A stretch of DNA of 39,230 bases from Candidatus Solibacter usitatus (GTDB lineage Bacteria > Acidobacteriota > Terriglobia > Bryobacterales > Bryobacteraceae), in contig JACPNO010000018.1 of NCBI GenBank assembly GCA_016185465.1, positions 1-39,230 of the forward strand. The letters are read 5' to 3'. The notes beneath the pieces were generated by a model. That model had not been told where the DNA came from, did not search any database, and worked only from the letters and a program-made list of their open reading frames with translations. The number at the start of each line of letters is the position of its first letter. Position 1 is the first letter of the stretch. This document shows positions 1-8,660 of this stretch, piece by piece. Position numbers and translations under genes: made by a program.

Positions 1-17
1 GCGATCCAGATGTTCAT
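1..17 (-). CDS. Start of a gene cut by the left edge (first 5 codons)
   Basis: An ATG on the minus strand at 17-15 is followed by an open frame (M-N-I-W-I) that leaves the window. An AAGGAT Shine-Dalgarno-like sequence lies at 30-25, seven bases upstream. That spacing is the only real evidence for a gene. The product cannot be named from five residues. It would lie downstream of the large di-haem protein gene on the same strand, about 180 bases away. Confidence 0.35.
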
Positions 18-199
18 GCGTTGTATCCTTGAACCACGAATGGCTTTGCTCTTCTTGCTGTGGAACGGAGGTTTGGAAGCTGTAAAGCGCGTTGGTATTT
101 CCAAATGCTTGTTAAACCATTGACGAATTGCGTCGTGCTTCTTCGTGGGCGAGTAGCTTTTCGTCGCCGGCTGGGCAAGACTTGGCGCACTTCTTACCG

Positions 200-3100
200 C
201 TAAGGTTGTCGACTAAGCAGCTCACTGCTGCCGCTCTTGCGCAGCGCGGCGGTATCCAGCACCCAGCGCCGGATGATCTGGTAGCCGCGGTCATCCGGCT
301 TATAGCGCACGCCGCCCTGGTGGCCATCTTCCTTGCCGGTTTGGACGTTCAGCGGCTTGCGCAGCAGTTTGCTGTTCTCGACTTCGCCCTCATTCACGCG
401 TTCCAGAAGTGCACGGTAATCGCGCCACAAATCCTTGGCGCTGATGAGTCCGTTGCGAGCCGGCGCCGCCAGTTCCATTGAGGGCACGCGGCCGGCGACA
501 CCGTGGCAGCTAAAGCAGGCCTGCTCGTCGTAGCGGTTGGGGCGATTCATCTCGGGCATGACGTAATCGCGGAAGTACGCAAGATTTTGCATCCAAACGG
601 CGTTCATGGGTGGCTTGCCGGGCGCGGAGTCGCCGTCGATGGCGGCGCGTAGTTCCTTGTCGAAATCCTTGTAAGGATCCGCGTCCATTTTCTCGAGGGC
701 AGCAATGACCTCCGGATTGCTGCGTATTGCTGTTTCCGGAACGTAAAAGATTGCGGTGAGGCGCAGCAGATTCTCGACCCCGGGAGACAATTGCCTGATA
801 AACAACTCCAGGGCGCGGCGGCGGATTTCCGCGAGAGAGTCCGGCGCCGCGGGCGCGTTACCGCGCACCTCGGGCAGGGAAGTTTTATACGTGAGAATCC
901 ATTTCACGTTGAGCAGCCAGAAATATTCTTCCAGGCGATTGCTAAACGTTTTCGGGAACAGGCTCAGGACCACATCGGTGTGCAGGTCCGGATTATCGGA
1001 CAGCAGAAGGCCCAACTGCTCGGCCAGATACTCCTGCGATTCGCTTTTGCCATCATCGAGCTTCGGAATGAGGGCGGCGAACAGCAGGCGCTGCTGTTCT
1101 TCAGTCCCCGGAATATTCCAGTGGCCACGATTGAACAGGCGCATCACGGGTTTGGAAAGCTGATCGCGCCGGTCGACGTCCACTGCGCCGCGCTTCACCT
1201 GCTCGATCAGCGGCTCGACAAATTCCTGCGTTCCGGGCAGAGAAATAAAGCGCGGATCGGACATCGAAGTGGCTGCGACCGGGCGCAAATTCTCCGGCCC
1301 GTTCTTGGCGAAGACCAGCAGCTTTTTCTGTAGCGGCTCATAGCTGGCGCCGGCGGCGGCTTCAAGCGAGAGGCGCACGCCATTTTCATTTTTACGATTC
1401 TCCGCGCGATTCCAATACGCGACCACCGCCTTGCCCACCATGTCTTTGCTGTGCTCGGTGGTGTAGCCCAGCTGCCCGGGGCCGCCATCGCCGCCGGCCA
1501 TGTTGTAATAGGTTCCCGCCACGGCAACAATGTGTTTCACCAGCGTGGGATTGGGGCGATCGAGCTTTTTCGAAATCGCATCGAACAGTTGGGCCAGCTC
1601 CAAATACTGGTGGTCGTTGGTGCCGTTGGCCCTGTGTCCATTGGCGATGAAGAGCGCCTGGGTCTGATAGCGCTGCGCATTTTCCACCAGCACATTGGGC
1701 TCCGGCCGTTCCAGCATGGCTAGAAACGAAGCGTTCAGCGCCGTCCGCACCGGCGGATTCCAGATCCACCAGTTCCACGCCGCGCGCACCGACCACGCCC
1801 GCACCGCCGGACTTGGATCGCGATTCATCATGCGATCCATCATGGCCGTGAGCCGCGGAAGATCGGCGTGGGCCCCCGTCATGACCGCATCGGCGCGCAT
1901 GATGAGCGCCGCGGCAATTTGCTCGCGAGTGATATCGCCGCCACGCGCGTACGCCGTGTAGACTTCGTTCCAGCCGCGATCGTCCAGCAGCGTTTGCCGC
2001 AAGCCCCAGCGCGCCGCTTCGCGCACCATTTTCACCGAATCGGCAAGCCCGAGCATCAACGGCGCAACGCCGGCATCGGCATGGGCTGCGCCCAGCCCAA
2101 TCATGGCCCAGTAACGCACTTGCGGGCTGGCATGAGTCGCGCCCGGCAGGATCAAATCAATAAATTGCGGATCGGACTGCTGCGCGAGCGCGCGCAAGCG
2201 GGCGATAGTATCGCTTAGCGATTCATCGGGACGCGGCTCGAAATCGGCGCGCACGAGGGGCCGCGGCGTATCCGGATACAAACGCGCCAGCGCGTGCAGG
2301 GCGTACGACGTGGTGACGAATCCGGTGAGCGCGTTCTTGTTCCAGCGGCCGCAGGGATCCTGCATGCGCAGCAGCGCCTGCACGCCTTTGGCGACCACGG
2401 GGTCGTCGTCCTTGTAGCCCAGCGCGGCGAGCGCCCACACTGCCAGGGCCGTGGGAGCGGGATCGTCCTTGGGGTCCACCACCCCGGGCGTGAAACCCCA
2501 GGTGCCATCCTCGCGCTGCGACTTGCGTAAGCGCGCTTCGTCGGTCTCGAGCTGCGCCGCCACACGCGCCATGAACGAGCGGGCTTCCTCCGTGTTGCCT
2601 TTCAGCGCCAGGTAATCGCGCGGGAAAACGTTGCGGAAAAATTCGATGCGGTGCGCCATGTCGTCGGTAAACTTGGGCAGCACGCCCAGCATCTTCTCGG
2701 CTTTTTCCTCCAGGGCCTCGAAATATTTCGCTTCGTGGGTCTTATCCCAGGCCACGCGCAGAATCTCGCCGGCGTAGTTGTAAACCACGGCCTGTCCGAC
2801 GTTCGAGCCCGGCCCCGCGGCATTGATGCCGCCCGGATCGCTCGATTGCAGCACGAAATTGGCGGTCCGGATTTGCTGTTTGGCTTGCAGCTTGCGAGCC
2901 GGCATCAGTTGTTCGAGCGTGGCCACATTGTGTCCGGCCACGCGCGTGCCTGCCGGGCCATCGCCCAGATCGTAAGGCGCAAGGCTGGTATTGTTGGCGG
3001 CGTCCTTCAGAAAATTAGTGGGCCGCAGCGATTCGTACATCACGTTGATCAGGTGGCGGAAGTTCTGCACGTTTTCCGGGCGGTAGCCGCGCTGGATAGG

Positions 3101-4174
3101 CACGGCCGAGCCCCACACGCCGGATTGCGTGTGGCAACTCATGCAGCCGGTGCCCAGCAAGTTGCCGGTGTCGCGGATGCGGCGCTCGACGCTTGCGCCG
3201 CGCGGACGGTTGAGCAGCCACGCATCCACTTGCGCCAGATGATCGTAGAGTCCCTGGCGAATGGCATCGTGCGGATCCGTATAGGGCGCCGGCCGGCGGA
3301 TGCGCAGCTCGATCTCGTAACCCGGAGAGTTGGCTTCCGCGCGCAAAAAATAAACGCCGCCCGGCTTCAGGATGCGATTGATCTCGGTGCGGTGCTCTTC
3401 AATCTGCTGGTGCACGCGCTCGTTGGCGTTCATGCCTTCTTTGTACTCGGCATGGTCGGCGGTGTAGAAACGCAGCCGTGCGGCTACCAGCGGATCGGCA
3501 AATGTCAGGTTCGCCGTGAACAGGCGGGGTTCGGTGCCTTTGTATTCGATGCGGAACCAGTCGTCGCCGGAATCGCCCACCGCGCCGTTGTCGAAATACT
3601 CGATGTCGTCGGCGCCGCCGGTGATGTGCAGTGTTTGATCCTGATTGCCGGCTTCGAGCGGAATATTTTGCGCCATCTCAATCGAATTATTCGGCTCCAT
3701 CTCGACGATCATGTGGCGCGCCGCCGCGCCGAACTCGACCGGCTTGACCGCGATGCGCATGGCAACGCTTTTACCCGCGGGCCACGGCGTCAATCGGGGA
3801 AATTCGTTGACCGCCGGGATAATTCCGCTTTCCCGCCAGCGCGGAGAATTGAACAGCGGCGTTTCGTCCGTCACCGGCTGGATGGCGAGGGTATACTTCC
3901 CGGCCACGGGCGCGCGATAGACGAAGTAGACGTCAGGATCGAGCGCGTGAAGCACTTTGCGCAGACTGGCGCCGGCTACCGGCGCGGTCCATGCGACTGC
4001 TACGCGGCCGTTCACCGGCAGCGTGGAAGGCGCGGCTACGCCCGCCGAGATTTCGACGGTCTCGCCGGCGGCCAGCGTAACGCTCTCCGCCCACGGCTTT
4101 TCCAGGCGAATGTTGCGGTCCAATCCGGCCAGCAGGCCGGGCAGTAAGAAGAGAATGAGGCGCGCGCGAACCAT
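200..4174 (-). CDS. Large secreted di-haem cytochrome c-like protein with PPC-like, cyclase-like and HEAT-like regions
   Basis: This 1324-residue protein begins with a short signal peptide (about residues 1-18). Residues ~140-290 resemble a pre-peptidase C-terminal (PPC) beta domain. A first haem site, C-M-S-C-H, lies near residue 344. Residues ~545-640 carry two DG/CG-x-W repeats (near 553 and 603) like those of alpha/alpha-barrel prenyltransferase or squalene-cyclase folds. Residues ~680-780 look like HEAT repeats. A second haem site, C-F-S-C-H, lies near residue 1220. The two haems are therefore about 875 residues apart. The protein should act outside the cytoplasm, probably in electron transfer or as a redox-active scaffold; no substrate can be named. 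It is divergent from the alcohol dehydrogenase gene. A TAGAAT hexamer lies 9 bases before the ATG, and no Shine-Dalgarno sequence is visible. The domain boundaries are estimates by eye. Confidence 0.85.
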   Translation of the reverse strand: MVRARLILFLLPGLLAGLDRNIRLEKPWAESVTLAAGETVEISAGVAAPSTLPVNGRVAVAWTAPVAGASLRKVLHALDPDVYFVYRAPVAGKYTLAIQPVTDETPLFNSPRWRESGIIPAVNEFPRLTPWPAGKSVAMRIAVKPVEFGAAARHMIVEMEPNNSIEMAQNIPLEAGNQDQTLHITGGADDIEYFDNGAVGDSGDDWFRIEYKGTEPRLFTANLTFADPLVAARLRFYTADHAEYKEGMNANERVHQQIEEHRTEINRILKPGGVYFLRAEANSPGYEIELRIRRPAPYTDPHDAIRQGLYDHLAQVDAWLLNRPRGASVERRIRDTGNLLGTGCMSCHTQSGVWGSAVPIQRGYRPENVQNFRHLINVMYESLRPTNFLKDAANNTSLAPYDLGDGPAGTRVAGHNVATLEQLMPARKLQAKQQIRTANFVLQSSDPGGINAAGPGSNVGQAVVYNYAGEILRVAWDKTHEAKYFEALEEKAEKMLGVLPKFTDDMAHRIEFFRNVFPRDYLALKGNTEEARSFMARVAAQLETDEARLRKSQREDGTWGFTPGVVDPKDDPAPTALAVWALAALGYKDDDPVVAKGVQALLRMQDPCGRWNKNALTGFVTTSYALHALARLYPDTPRPLVRADFEPRPDESLSDTIARLRALAQQSDPQFIDLILPGATHASPQVRYWAMIGLGAAHADAGVAPLMLGLADSVKMVREAARWGLRQTLLDDRGWNEVYTAYARGGDITREQIAAALIMRADAVMTGAHADLPRLTAMMDRMMNRDPSPAVRAWSVRAAWNWWIWNPPVRTALNASFLAMLERPEPNVLVENAQRYQTQALFIANGHRANGTNDHQYLELAQLFDAISKKLDRPNPTLVKHIVAVAGTYYNMAGGDGGPGQLGYTTEHSKDMVGKAVVAYWNRAENRKNENGVRLSLEAAAGASYEPLQKKLLVFAKNGPENLRPVAATSMSDPRFISLPGTQEFVEPLIEQVKRGAVDVDRRDQLSKPVMRLFNRGHWNIPGTEEQQRLLFAALIPKLDDGKSESQEYLAEQLGLLLSDNPDLHTDVVLSLFPKTFSNRLEEYFWLLNVKWILTYKTSLPEVRGNAPAAPDSLAEIRRRALELFIRQLSPGVENLLRLTAIFYVPETAIRSNPEVIAALEKMDADPYKDFDKELRAAIDGDSAPGKPPMNAVWMQNLAYFRDYVMPEMNRPNRYDEQACFSCHGVAGRVPSMELAAPARNGLISAKDLWRDYRALLERVNEGEVENSKLLRKPLNVQTGKEDGHQGGVRYKPDDRGYQIIRRWVLDTAALRKSGSSELLSRQP

Positions 4175-4183
4175 CGAAGCTAG

Positions 4184-4189
4184 ATTCTA
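4184..4189 (-). promoter_or_regulatory. -10-like hexamer TAGAAT for the di-haem protein gene
   Basis: TAGAAT on the minus strand ends 9 bases before the ATG at 4174. No good -35 and no Shine-Dalgarno sequence are visible. If used, transcription would begin at or next to the start codon. Confidence 0.35.
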
Positions 4190-4227
4190 CCAACGTTTTG
4201 ACTCCGGCGACGGGTCTGCAGCCAAGT

Positions 4228-4233
4228 TATACT
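4228..4233 (+). promoter_or_regulatory. -10-like hexamer TATACT for the alcohol dehydrogenase gene
   Basis: TATACT ends 7 bases before the ATG at 4241. A TTGACT sits at 4198-4203, but the 24-base spacer is too long for a standard sigma-70 pair. No Shine-Dalgarno sequence fits in the gap, so a leaderless message is likely. Confidence 0.4.
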
Positions 4234-4240
4234 GGCCCAG

Positions 4241-5269
4241 ATGAAATCGATCCAGATGGTGGCGCCGCGCGTGCTGGAGCCGCGTGAAATGCCGATGCCG
4301 CCCGACCCGGGACCGGGCGAGGCGCTGGTAAGGATGCGCGCGGTGGGGATCTGTGGCAGCGACATGCATTGGTATCTGGAAGGCGGCGTGGGTAGTTTTC
4401 GCGCTGTGTATCCGCAAATACTGGGACACGAGCCGGCGGGGGAAATCGTGGCTGTTGGAAAAGGCGTAACAGAATTCGCCGCCGGTCAAAAAGTTGCCAT
4501 GGAGCCGGCGATTACCTGCGGCCATTGCGAGTTCTGCCTCAGCGGCCGGCACAACAATTGTTCGTCATCCGTTTTCATGGGCAGTCCGCAGGCGTTTGGA
4601 TTTTTTCGCGAGTACGCTACAATTCCGGTGCGCAACATGGTGGCCGTTCCGGTCGGCATGAGCTTTGCGCGAGCGACCGTCATCGAGCCGGTGTCGGTGC
4701 TGCTTCATGTGTTGGAATTGACCGAAATCCACCTGGGCGATACGGTGGCGGTGATGGGCGCCGGGCCCATCGGATTGCTGACCGCGGCGGTCGCGCGCAC
4801 TGCCGGAGCATCGCGGATTTTCGTGGCGGACAAAGTTCCGCATCGCCTGGCTTTCGCCAAAGAGATGGGCGCCGACGTTTGCGTCGCGACGATGCGGCAG
4901 CTGGTGGAAGCGGTCAGGGACGAGACTCGCGGCCGCGGCGTGGACGTGGTTTTCGATGCGGCAGCCGCGCCCGAAACCATTAACACCTGCATGCAAATCG
5001 CCCGGCTAAGCGGGCGCGTGGTGCTGATCGGCATCCCCAGCGAGCTCAGTTTTCCGGTGGATATTCACACAGCCATGGGGAAAGAGTTGAACATCCAGAC
5101 CATCAAGCGTTCCAATCACAACGGGCACGCGGCAATAAAGCTGATGCAATCCGGACGCATTCCGGAATCTCTGATTACGCATCTGCTGCCGCTGGAGCAG
5201 ACGCCGGCCGCGTTCGAAAAGATCGCCGCTTACACGGACGGCGTGGGCAAAGTCGTTATCGAAATCTGA
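4241..5269 (+). CDS. Zinc-dependent alcohol/polyol dehydrogenase (sorbitol dehydrogenase-like)
   Basis: This 342-residue protein is a medium-chain dehydrogenase/reductase. It should oxidise a polyol or sugar alcohol with NAD(P). Catalytic zinc ligands are visible as C38 (in GICGSD) and the H63-E64 pair. The structural-zinc lobe has four cysteines in the pattern C-G-H-C-E-F-C followed by a last Cys eight residues on. The cofactor-binding motif is GAGPIG. Length is normal for the family. Its TGA overlaps the ATG of the rhamnulokinase gene by one base, so the two should be co-translated and act on related sugars. The closest named families are L-iditol/sorbitol 2-dehydrogenase and threonine dehydrogenase. 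The exact substrate is not shown by the sequence. Confidence 0.9.
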   Translation: MKSIQMVAPRVLEPREMPMPPDPGPGEALVRMRAVGICGSDMHWYLEGGVGSFRAVYPQILGHEPAGEIVAVGKGVTEFAAGQKVAMEPAITCGHCEFCLSGRHNNCSSSVFMGSPQAFGFFREYATIPVRNMVAVPVGMSFARATVIEPVSVLLHVLELTEIHLGDTVAVMGAGPIGLLTAAVARTAGASRIFVADKVPHRLAFAKEMGADVCVATMRQLVEAVRDETRGRGVDVVFDAAAAPETINTCMQIARLSGRVVLIGIPSELSFPVDIHTAMGKELNIQTIKRSNHNGHAAIKLMQSGRIPESLITHLLPLEQTPAAFEKIAAYTDGVGKVVIEI

Positions 5270-6753
5270 TGTCACAATATCTGGCGTTCGATTTAGGCGC
5301 CGAAAGCGGCCGCGCCATTCTGGGCACGCTCACTGGCGGCCGGCTGATGCTGGAAGAGCTGCACCGTTTTGCCAACACGCCTGTGCGCGCGCTTTCCGCG
5401 CTCTACTGGGATACGCTGCGCCTCTGGCACGATATTCAGCGAGGCCTGGCAATCGCCGGACGCGAGCGCCGCCTGACGCTGGCGGGAATCGGCGTCGATA
5501 CCTGGGGCGTGGATTTCGCGCTGCTGGGCGCCGATGGCGCGCTGGTGGACAATCCTCGCCACTATCGCGATGCGCGGACCAACGGCATGCTCGAAGCCGC
5601 GTTCCGCATCATTCCGCGGGAAGATATTTTTGCGCGCTCCGGCGTGCAGTTCATGCAGATCAACACGCTGTATCAACTGTACGCAATGAGACTAGCCGAA
5701 TCGCCGGCGCTGGCCAGCGCGCGCACCCTGCTGATGATGCCGGACCTGTTCAATTACTGGCTGACCGGCGTGGCGCGCTCGGAGCTCACCATCGCCAGCA
5801 CTTCACAGATGTACGATCCGCGCCGCGGCGGCTGGGCGAAAGAGCTATTCGAAAGGCTTGGGCTACCGGCGGGGATTCTCCCTGAGATCGTGTCGCCAGG
5901 AACCAGGCTCGGGCCGCTGCTGGCAAGCGTGCGCGAAGCCGCCGGCCTTGCCGAAACGCCGGTCTACGCCACCGGCTGCCATGACACGGCTTCCGCGGTG
6001 GCCGCGGTTCCAGCCGAGGGTCGCGACTGGTGCTACATCAGCTCTGGCACGTGGTCCCTGATGGGCGTGGAACTGGAGGCGCCGGTGATCGATGAGCGCT
6101 CGCTCGCCCTGAATCTTACCAATGAAATGGGCGCGGCCGGCAAAACGCGCCTGCTGAAAAACATCGCGGGACTCTGGCTGCTGCAGGAATGCCGGCGGGC
6201 GTGGGAGCTGGCGGGGCAACAATACACCTACGAGCAATTAACCGAATTGGCGGCGGCCGCCACGCCGTTCACGGCGGTAATCGATCCCGATGCGTTTCTC
6301 GAGCCCGGCGATATGCCGGCGCGCATTGCCGCGTACTGCCGGTCTACTCTCCAGCCGGAACCCGCCTCGCACGCAGTTTTCGTGCGCACGATTCTCGAAA
6401 GCTTAGCCCTGCGCTATCGCGAGGTGCTGGAGAGCCTGGAAACTTTGCTCGCGCGCCGTTTCGGCACCATTCATATCGTGGGCGGCGGGTCGCGCAATCG
6501 CTTGCTCAATCAACTGGTGGCGGATGCCACGGGGCGCACGGTAGTGGCGGGGCCCGCCGAAGCCACGGCCATGGGCAACGTGCTGATTCAGGCCATCGGC
6601 GCCGGTGAAGTCTCCGGCTTGGCGGAGGCGCGCGCGATCGTCAGGAACTCGTCGCAGCTCGAAGTGTTTCATCCGGGTAGCGCCGCCGGTTGGGATCAGG
6701 CGTACGAAAAATACTGCGCGCTACCAGGCCGTATAACCGCCGTCGACCACTAG
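5269..6753 (+). CDS. rhaB: Rhamnulokinase (FGGY family)
   Basis: This 494-residue sugar kinase should phosphorylate L-rhamnulose to L-rhamnulose 1-phosphate in the cytoplasm. The N-terminal phosphate-binding motif FDLGAESGR and the central GCHDTASAV and SSGTWSLMG motifs are typical of RhaB within the FGGY family. A C-terminal GGGSRN motif matches the second FGGY signature. The length is normal. Its ATG shares a base with the TGA of the upstream dehydrogenase gene. Its last 33 bases overlap, tail to tail, the end of the SDR gene on the other strand. No rhamnose isomerase or aldolase gene is in the window, so the rest of the pathway must be elsewhere. A related kinase, for example for fuculose, is a less likely alternative. 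Confidence 0.88.
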   Translation: MSQYLAFDLGAESGRAILGTLTGGRLMLEELHRFANTPVRALSALYWDTLRLWHDIQRGLAIAGRERRLTLAGIGVDTWGVDFALLGADGALVDNPRHYRDARTNGMLEAAFRIIPREDIFARSGVQFMQINTLYQLYAMRLAESPALASARTLLMMPDLFNYWLTGVARSELTIASTSQMYDPRRGGWAKELFERLGLPAGILPEIVSPGTRLGPLLASVREAAGLAETPVYATGCHDTASAVAAVPAEGRDWCYISSGTWSLMGVELEAPVIDERSLALNLTNEMGAAGKTRLLKNIAGLWLLQECRRAWELAGQQYTYEQLTELAAAATPFTAVIDPDAFLEPGDMPARIAAYCRSTLQPEPASHAVFVRTILESLALRYREVLESLETLLARRFGTIHIVGGGSRNRLLNQLVADATGRTVVAGPAEATAMGNVLIQAIGAGEVSGLAEARAIVRNSSQLEVFHPGSAAGWDQAYEKYCALPGRITAVDH

Positions 6754-7482
6754 GTGCGCGGCGGTAATGAAGCTGGCTTCGTCCGACGCCAGAAACAGCG
6801 CCGCATTGGCCACTTCCCGCGGCTCACCGAGGCGTCCGAGCATATGCATCGGGGCCACCTTGTCGCGCCATTGCTCGAAGGTGAGGCCCATGCGCTCGAT
6901 TTCGCGGACCGAGGCGCTGGTGAAAATGCAGCCCGGGCAGATGCTGTTGACGCGGATTTTATGCTGCGCCAGATCGAGCGCCATGCACTTGGTCATCGTC
7001 AGGATGCCGCCCTTGCTGGCATTGTAGGTAGCGAAATCGCGCTGCGCGATGATGCTGCTCATGGACGCCATGTTGACGATCGCGCCGCCGCGCGCCTTCA
7101 TGTGTTCAATGGCGAATTTGGACACCATCGCCGTGCCGATGATGTTGACGCCCAGCACCTTCTGCCAGTCGGCGGGCTCGGCGTTTTCGACGCTCTTGGA
7201 AGTGAAATCGGCCGCGTTGTTTACCAGAATGTCGATCGCGCCGAAGGCTTGCATGGCGGCCGCGGCGATGCTGCGGGCGCCGGATTCCTGGGAAATATCG
7301 GCGACCACCAGAGCCGCCTTGGCGCCGAGTTTCTCGACTTTGTCCCGGGTCTTTTCGCCGGCGTTTTCCTGGATGTCGTTCAACACCAGGTGGGCGCCCT
7401 CTTCGGCGAAGCGCAGAGCGATAGCCTCGCCGATGCCCGCGCCCACACCGGTGATGATGGCGGTCTTGCCCTTTAATCGCAT
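6721..7482 (-). CDS. Short-chain dehydrogenase/reductase
   Basis: This 253-residue classical SDR has the cofactor motif TGVGAGIG (residues 11-18), the NNAA motif near 88-91, and the catalytic set S140, Y153 and K157. It ends with the common VDGGYTAW tail. It should be a soluble NAD(P)-dependent oxidoreductase acting on a hydroxyl or keto group, and the substrate is unknown. It starts 12 bases after the clpP stop on the same strand, so it is probably the last gene of an rrf2-clpP-SDR operon. Its last 33 bases overlap the end of rhaB on the opposite strand. Confidence 0.88.
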   Translation of the reverse strand: MRLKGKTAIITGVGAGIGEAIALRFAEEGAHLVLNDIQENAGEKTRDKVEKLGAKAALVVADISQESGARSIAAAAMQAFGAIDILVNNAADFTSKSVENAEPADWQKVLGVNIIGTAMVSKFAIEHMKARGGAIVNMASMSSIIAQRDFATYNASKGGILTMTKCMALDLAQHKIRVNSICPGCIFTSASVREIERMGLTFEQWRDKVAPMHMLGRLGEPREVANAALFLASDEASFITAAHLVVDGGYTAW

Positions 7483-7494
7483 GACCCCGGCGGG

Positions 7495-8115
7495 CTACTT
7501 GTTTACGGGCGCCGGCGCCAATTCACGGCTCGAAACCACGCGGTCGATCATGCCGTACTCGACCGCCTGCTCGGCGCTCATGATGGAGTCCCGATCCACG
7601 TCGCGGGCGATGCGCTCTACGCCTTGCCCCGTGTATTCCGCCAGAATCTGGTTGAGAGTTTCGCGCATGCGCAGGATTTCTTTGGCGTAAATATCGATGT
7701 CCGCGGCTTGCCCAGCCAGACCGTGCATCGAGGGCTGGTGAATCATGATGCGGGAATTGGGCAGGCTGTAACGCTTGCCTTTGGTGCCAGCCGCCAGCAG
7801 CACTGCGGCCATGGACGCCGCTTGTCCCACGCAGAACGTCACGATATCGGGCCGTACGAACTTCATCGTGTCCAGAATCGCCAAGCCGGCCGTGATCGAC
7901 CCGCCGGGGGAATTTAGGTAAATCGAGATATCCCTTTCCGGATCTTCCGCTTCCAGGAAAAGCAGTTGGGCGATGACCAGATTGGAGACATTATCGTCAA
8001 TCGGCGTGCCCAGGAAGATGATGTTTTCTTTCAGCAAGCGCGAGTAAATATCGTACGCACGTTCGCCCCGTGAGGTTTGCTCGACCACCATCGGGACTAG
8101 TACAGATTGACCCAT
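7495..8115 (-). CDS. clpP: ATP-dependent Clp protease proteolytic subunit
   Basis: This 206-residue serine protease forms the ClpP tetradecamer that degrades proteins unfolded by ClpX or ClpA-type ATPases. The catalytic residues are S101 (in GQAASMAA) and H126 (in MIHQPS), with the likely aspartate at 172. I chose the ATG at 8115 because a GAGAGGAA Shine-Dalgarno sequence lies just upstream. The frame can be extended to a TTG at 8139, but that would place the ribosome site inside the gene. The mature-like start ([12 protein letters not shown]) fits the family. Its usual partners clpX and tig are not adjacent. Instead it lies 30 bases after an Rrf2 regulator gene and 12 bases before an SDR gene. 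Confidence 0.97.
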   Translation of the reverse strand: MGQSVLVPMVVEQTSRGERAYDIYSRLLKENIIFLGTPIDDNVSNLVIAQLLFLEAEDPERDISIYLNSPGGSITAGLAILDTMKFVRPDIVTFCVGQAASMAAVLLAAGTKGKRYSLPNSRIMIHQPSMHGLAGQAADIDIYAKEILRMRETLNQILAEYTGQGVERIARDVDRDSIMSAEQAVEYGMIDRVVSSRELAPAPVNK

Positions 8116-8145
8116 TCGATTCGTTTCCTCTCGTTTCAAAAGAAC

Positions 8146-8610
8146 TTAGCGTGACTTCGCGGCAGGGCGCTTGCTGCGTTTGGGTTTTAGCGCCTTGCGC
8201 TTCTCGCGAAGCGCTTCCGCCAGGCCGCCGATTGTATTACGGCCCAGATATTCCATGATACGCGAACGCAGCGCTTTCCACGAGTCGTGCAGCGGACAGG
8301 GGACATCGTCGGTGCATTCGGGAAATCCGGCGATGCAGCGTTCACACGCCGAGCCGCCATCCAGCATGTTGACGACGTCCAGCAGGCGAATGTTTCCGGC
8401 GGGCTCGCGTAGGCGGAAGCCGCCGGTCGGCCCTTTGTTGGAGCGCAGCATCCCCTCGCGGGCCAGCTGCTGCAGAATTTTTGCCAGGAAGTGCGCCGGA
8501 ATTTTCTCGTGCGCGGCAATGTCCTTCACCATCGCGTAATGGCCTTCCGGCAGGTCGGCCAGATAAATGAGCGCGCGGATGGCATGTTCGACAGTGCGCG
8601 AAAAGATCAT
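8146..8610 (-). CDS. Rrf2-family transcriptional regulator with probable Fe-S cluster
   Basis: This 154-residue protein has the Rrf2 winged helix over about residues 1-85, starting MIFSRTVEHAIRAL. It carries cysteines C89, C92, C99 and C105 and H108 in the region where IscR, NsrR and RirA bind an iron-sulfur cluster. It probably senses iron, Fe-S status, nitric oxide or redox state and binds DNA accordingly. The tail (about residues 135-154) is rich in Lys and Arg. A GGAG Shine-Dalgarno sequence lies five bases before the ATG. It appears to be the first gene of a unit with clpP and an SDR, and may control it. It is divergent from comEC with 50 bases between them. Confidence 0.92.
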   Translation of the reverse strand: MIFSRTVEHAIRALIYLADLPEGHYAMVKDIAAHEKIPAHFLAKILQQLAREGMLRSNKGPTGGFRLREPAGNIRLLDVVNMLDGGSACERCIAGFPECTDDVPCPLHDSWKALRSRIMEYLGRNTIGGLAEALREKRKALKPKRSKRPAAKSR

Positions 8611-8660
8611 GAATTCTCCATGGTAATTCGCGGGTGCGCTAAAATAAAGGCAACTTCCTC

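Noticed and set aside
2651-4147. 498-codon plus-strand frame opposite the di-haem protein gene
   Set aside because: It mirrors the codon bias of the real gene, is Arg/His/Ala-rich and shows no motif; the opposite strand has signal peptide and haem sites.
4198-4233. TTGACT/TATACT as a complete sigma-70 promoter
   Set aside because: The spacer is 24 bases, far from 17, so only the -10 part is kept.
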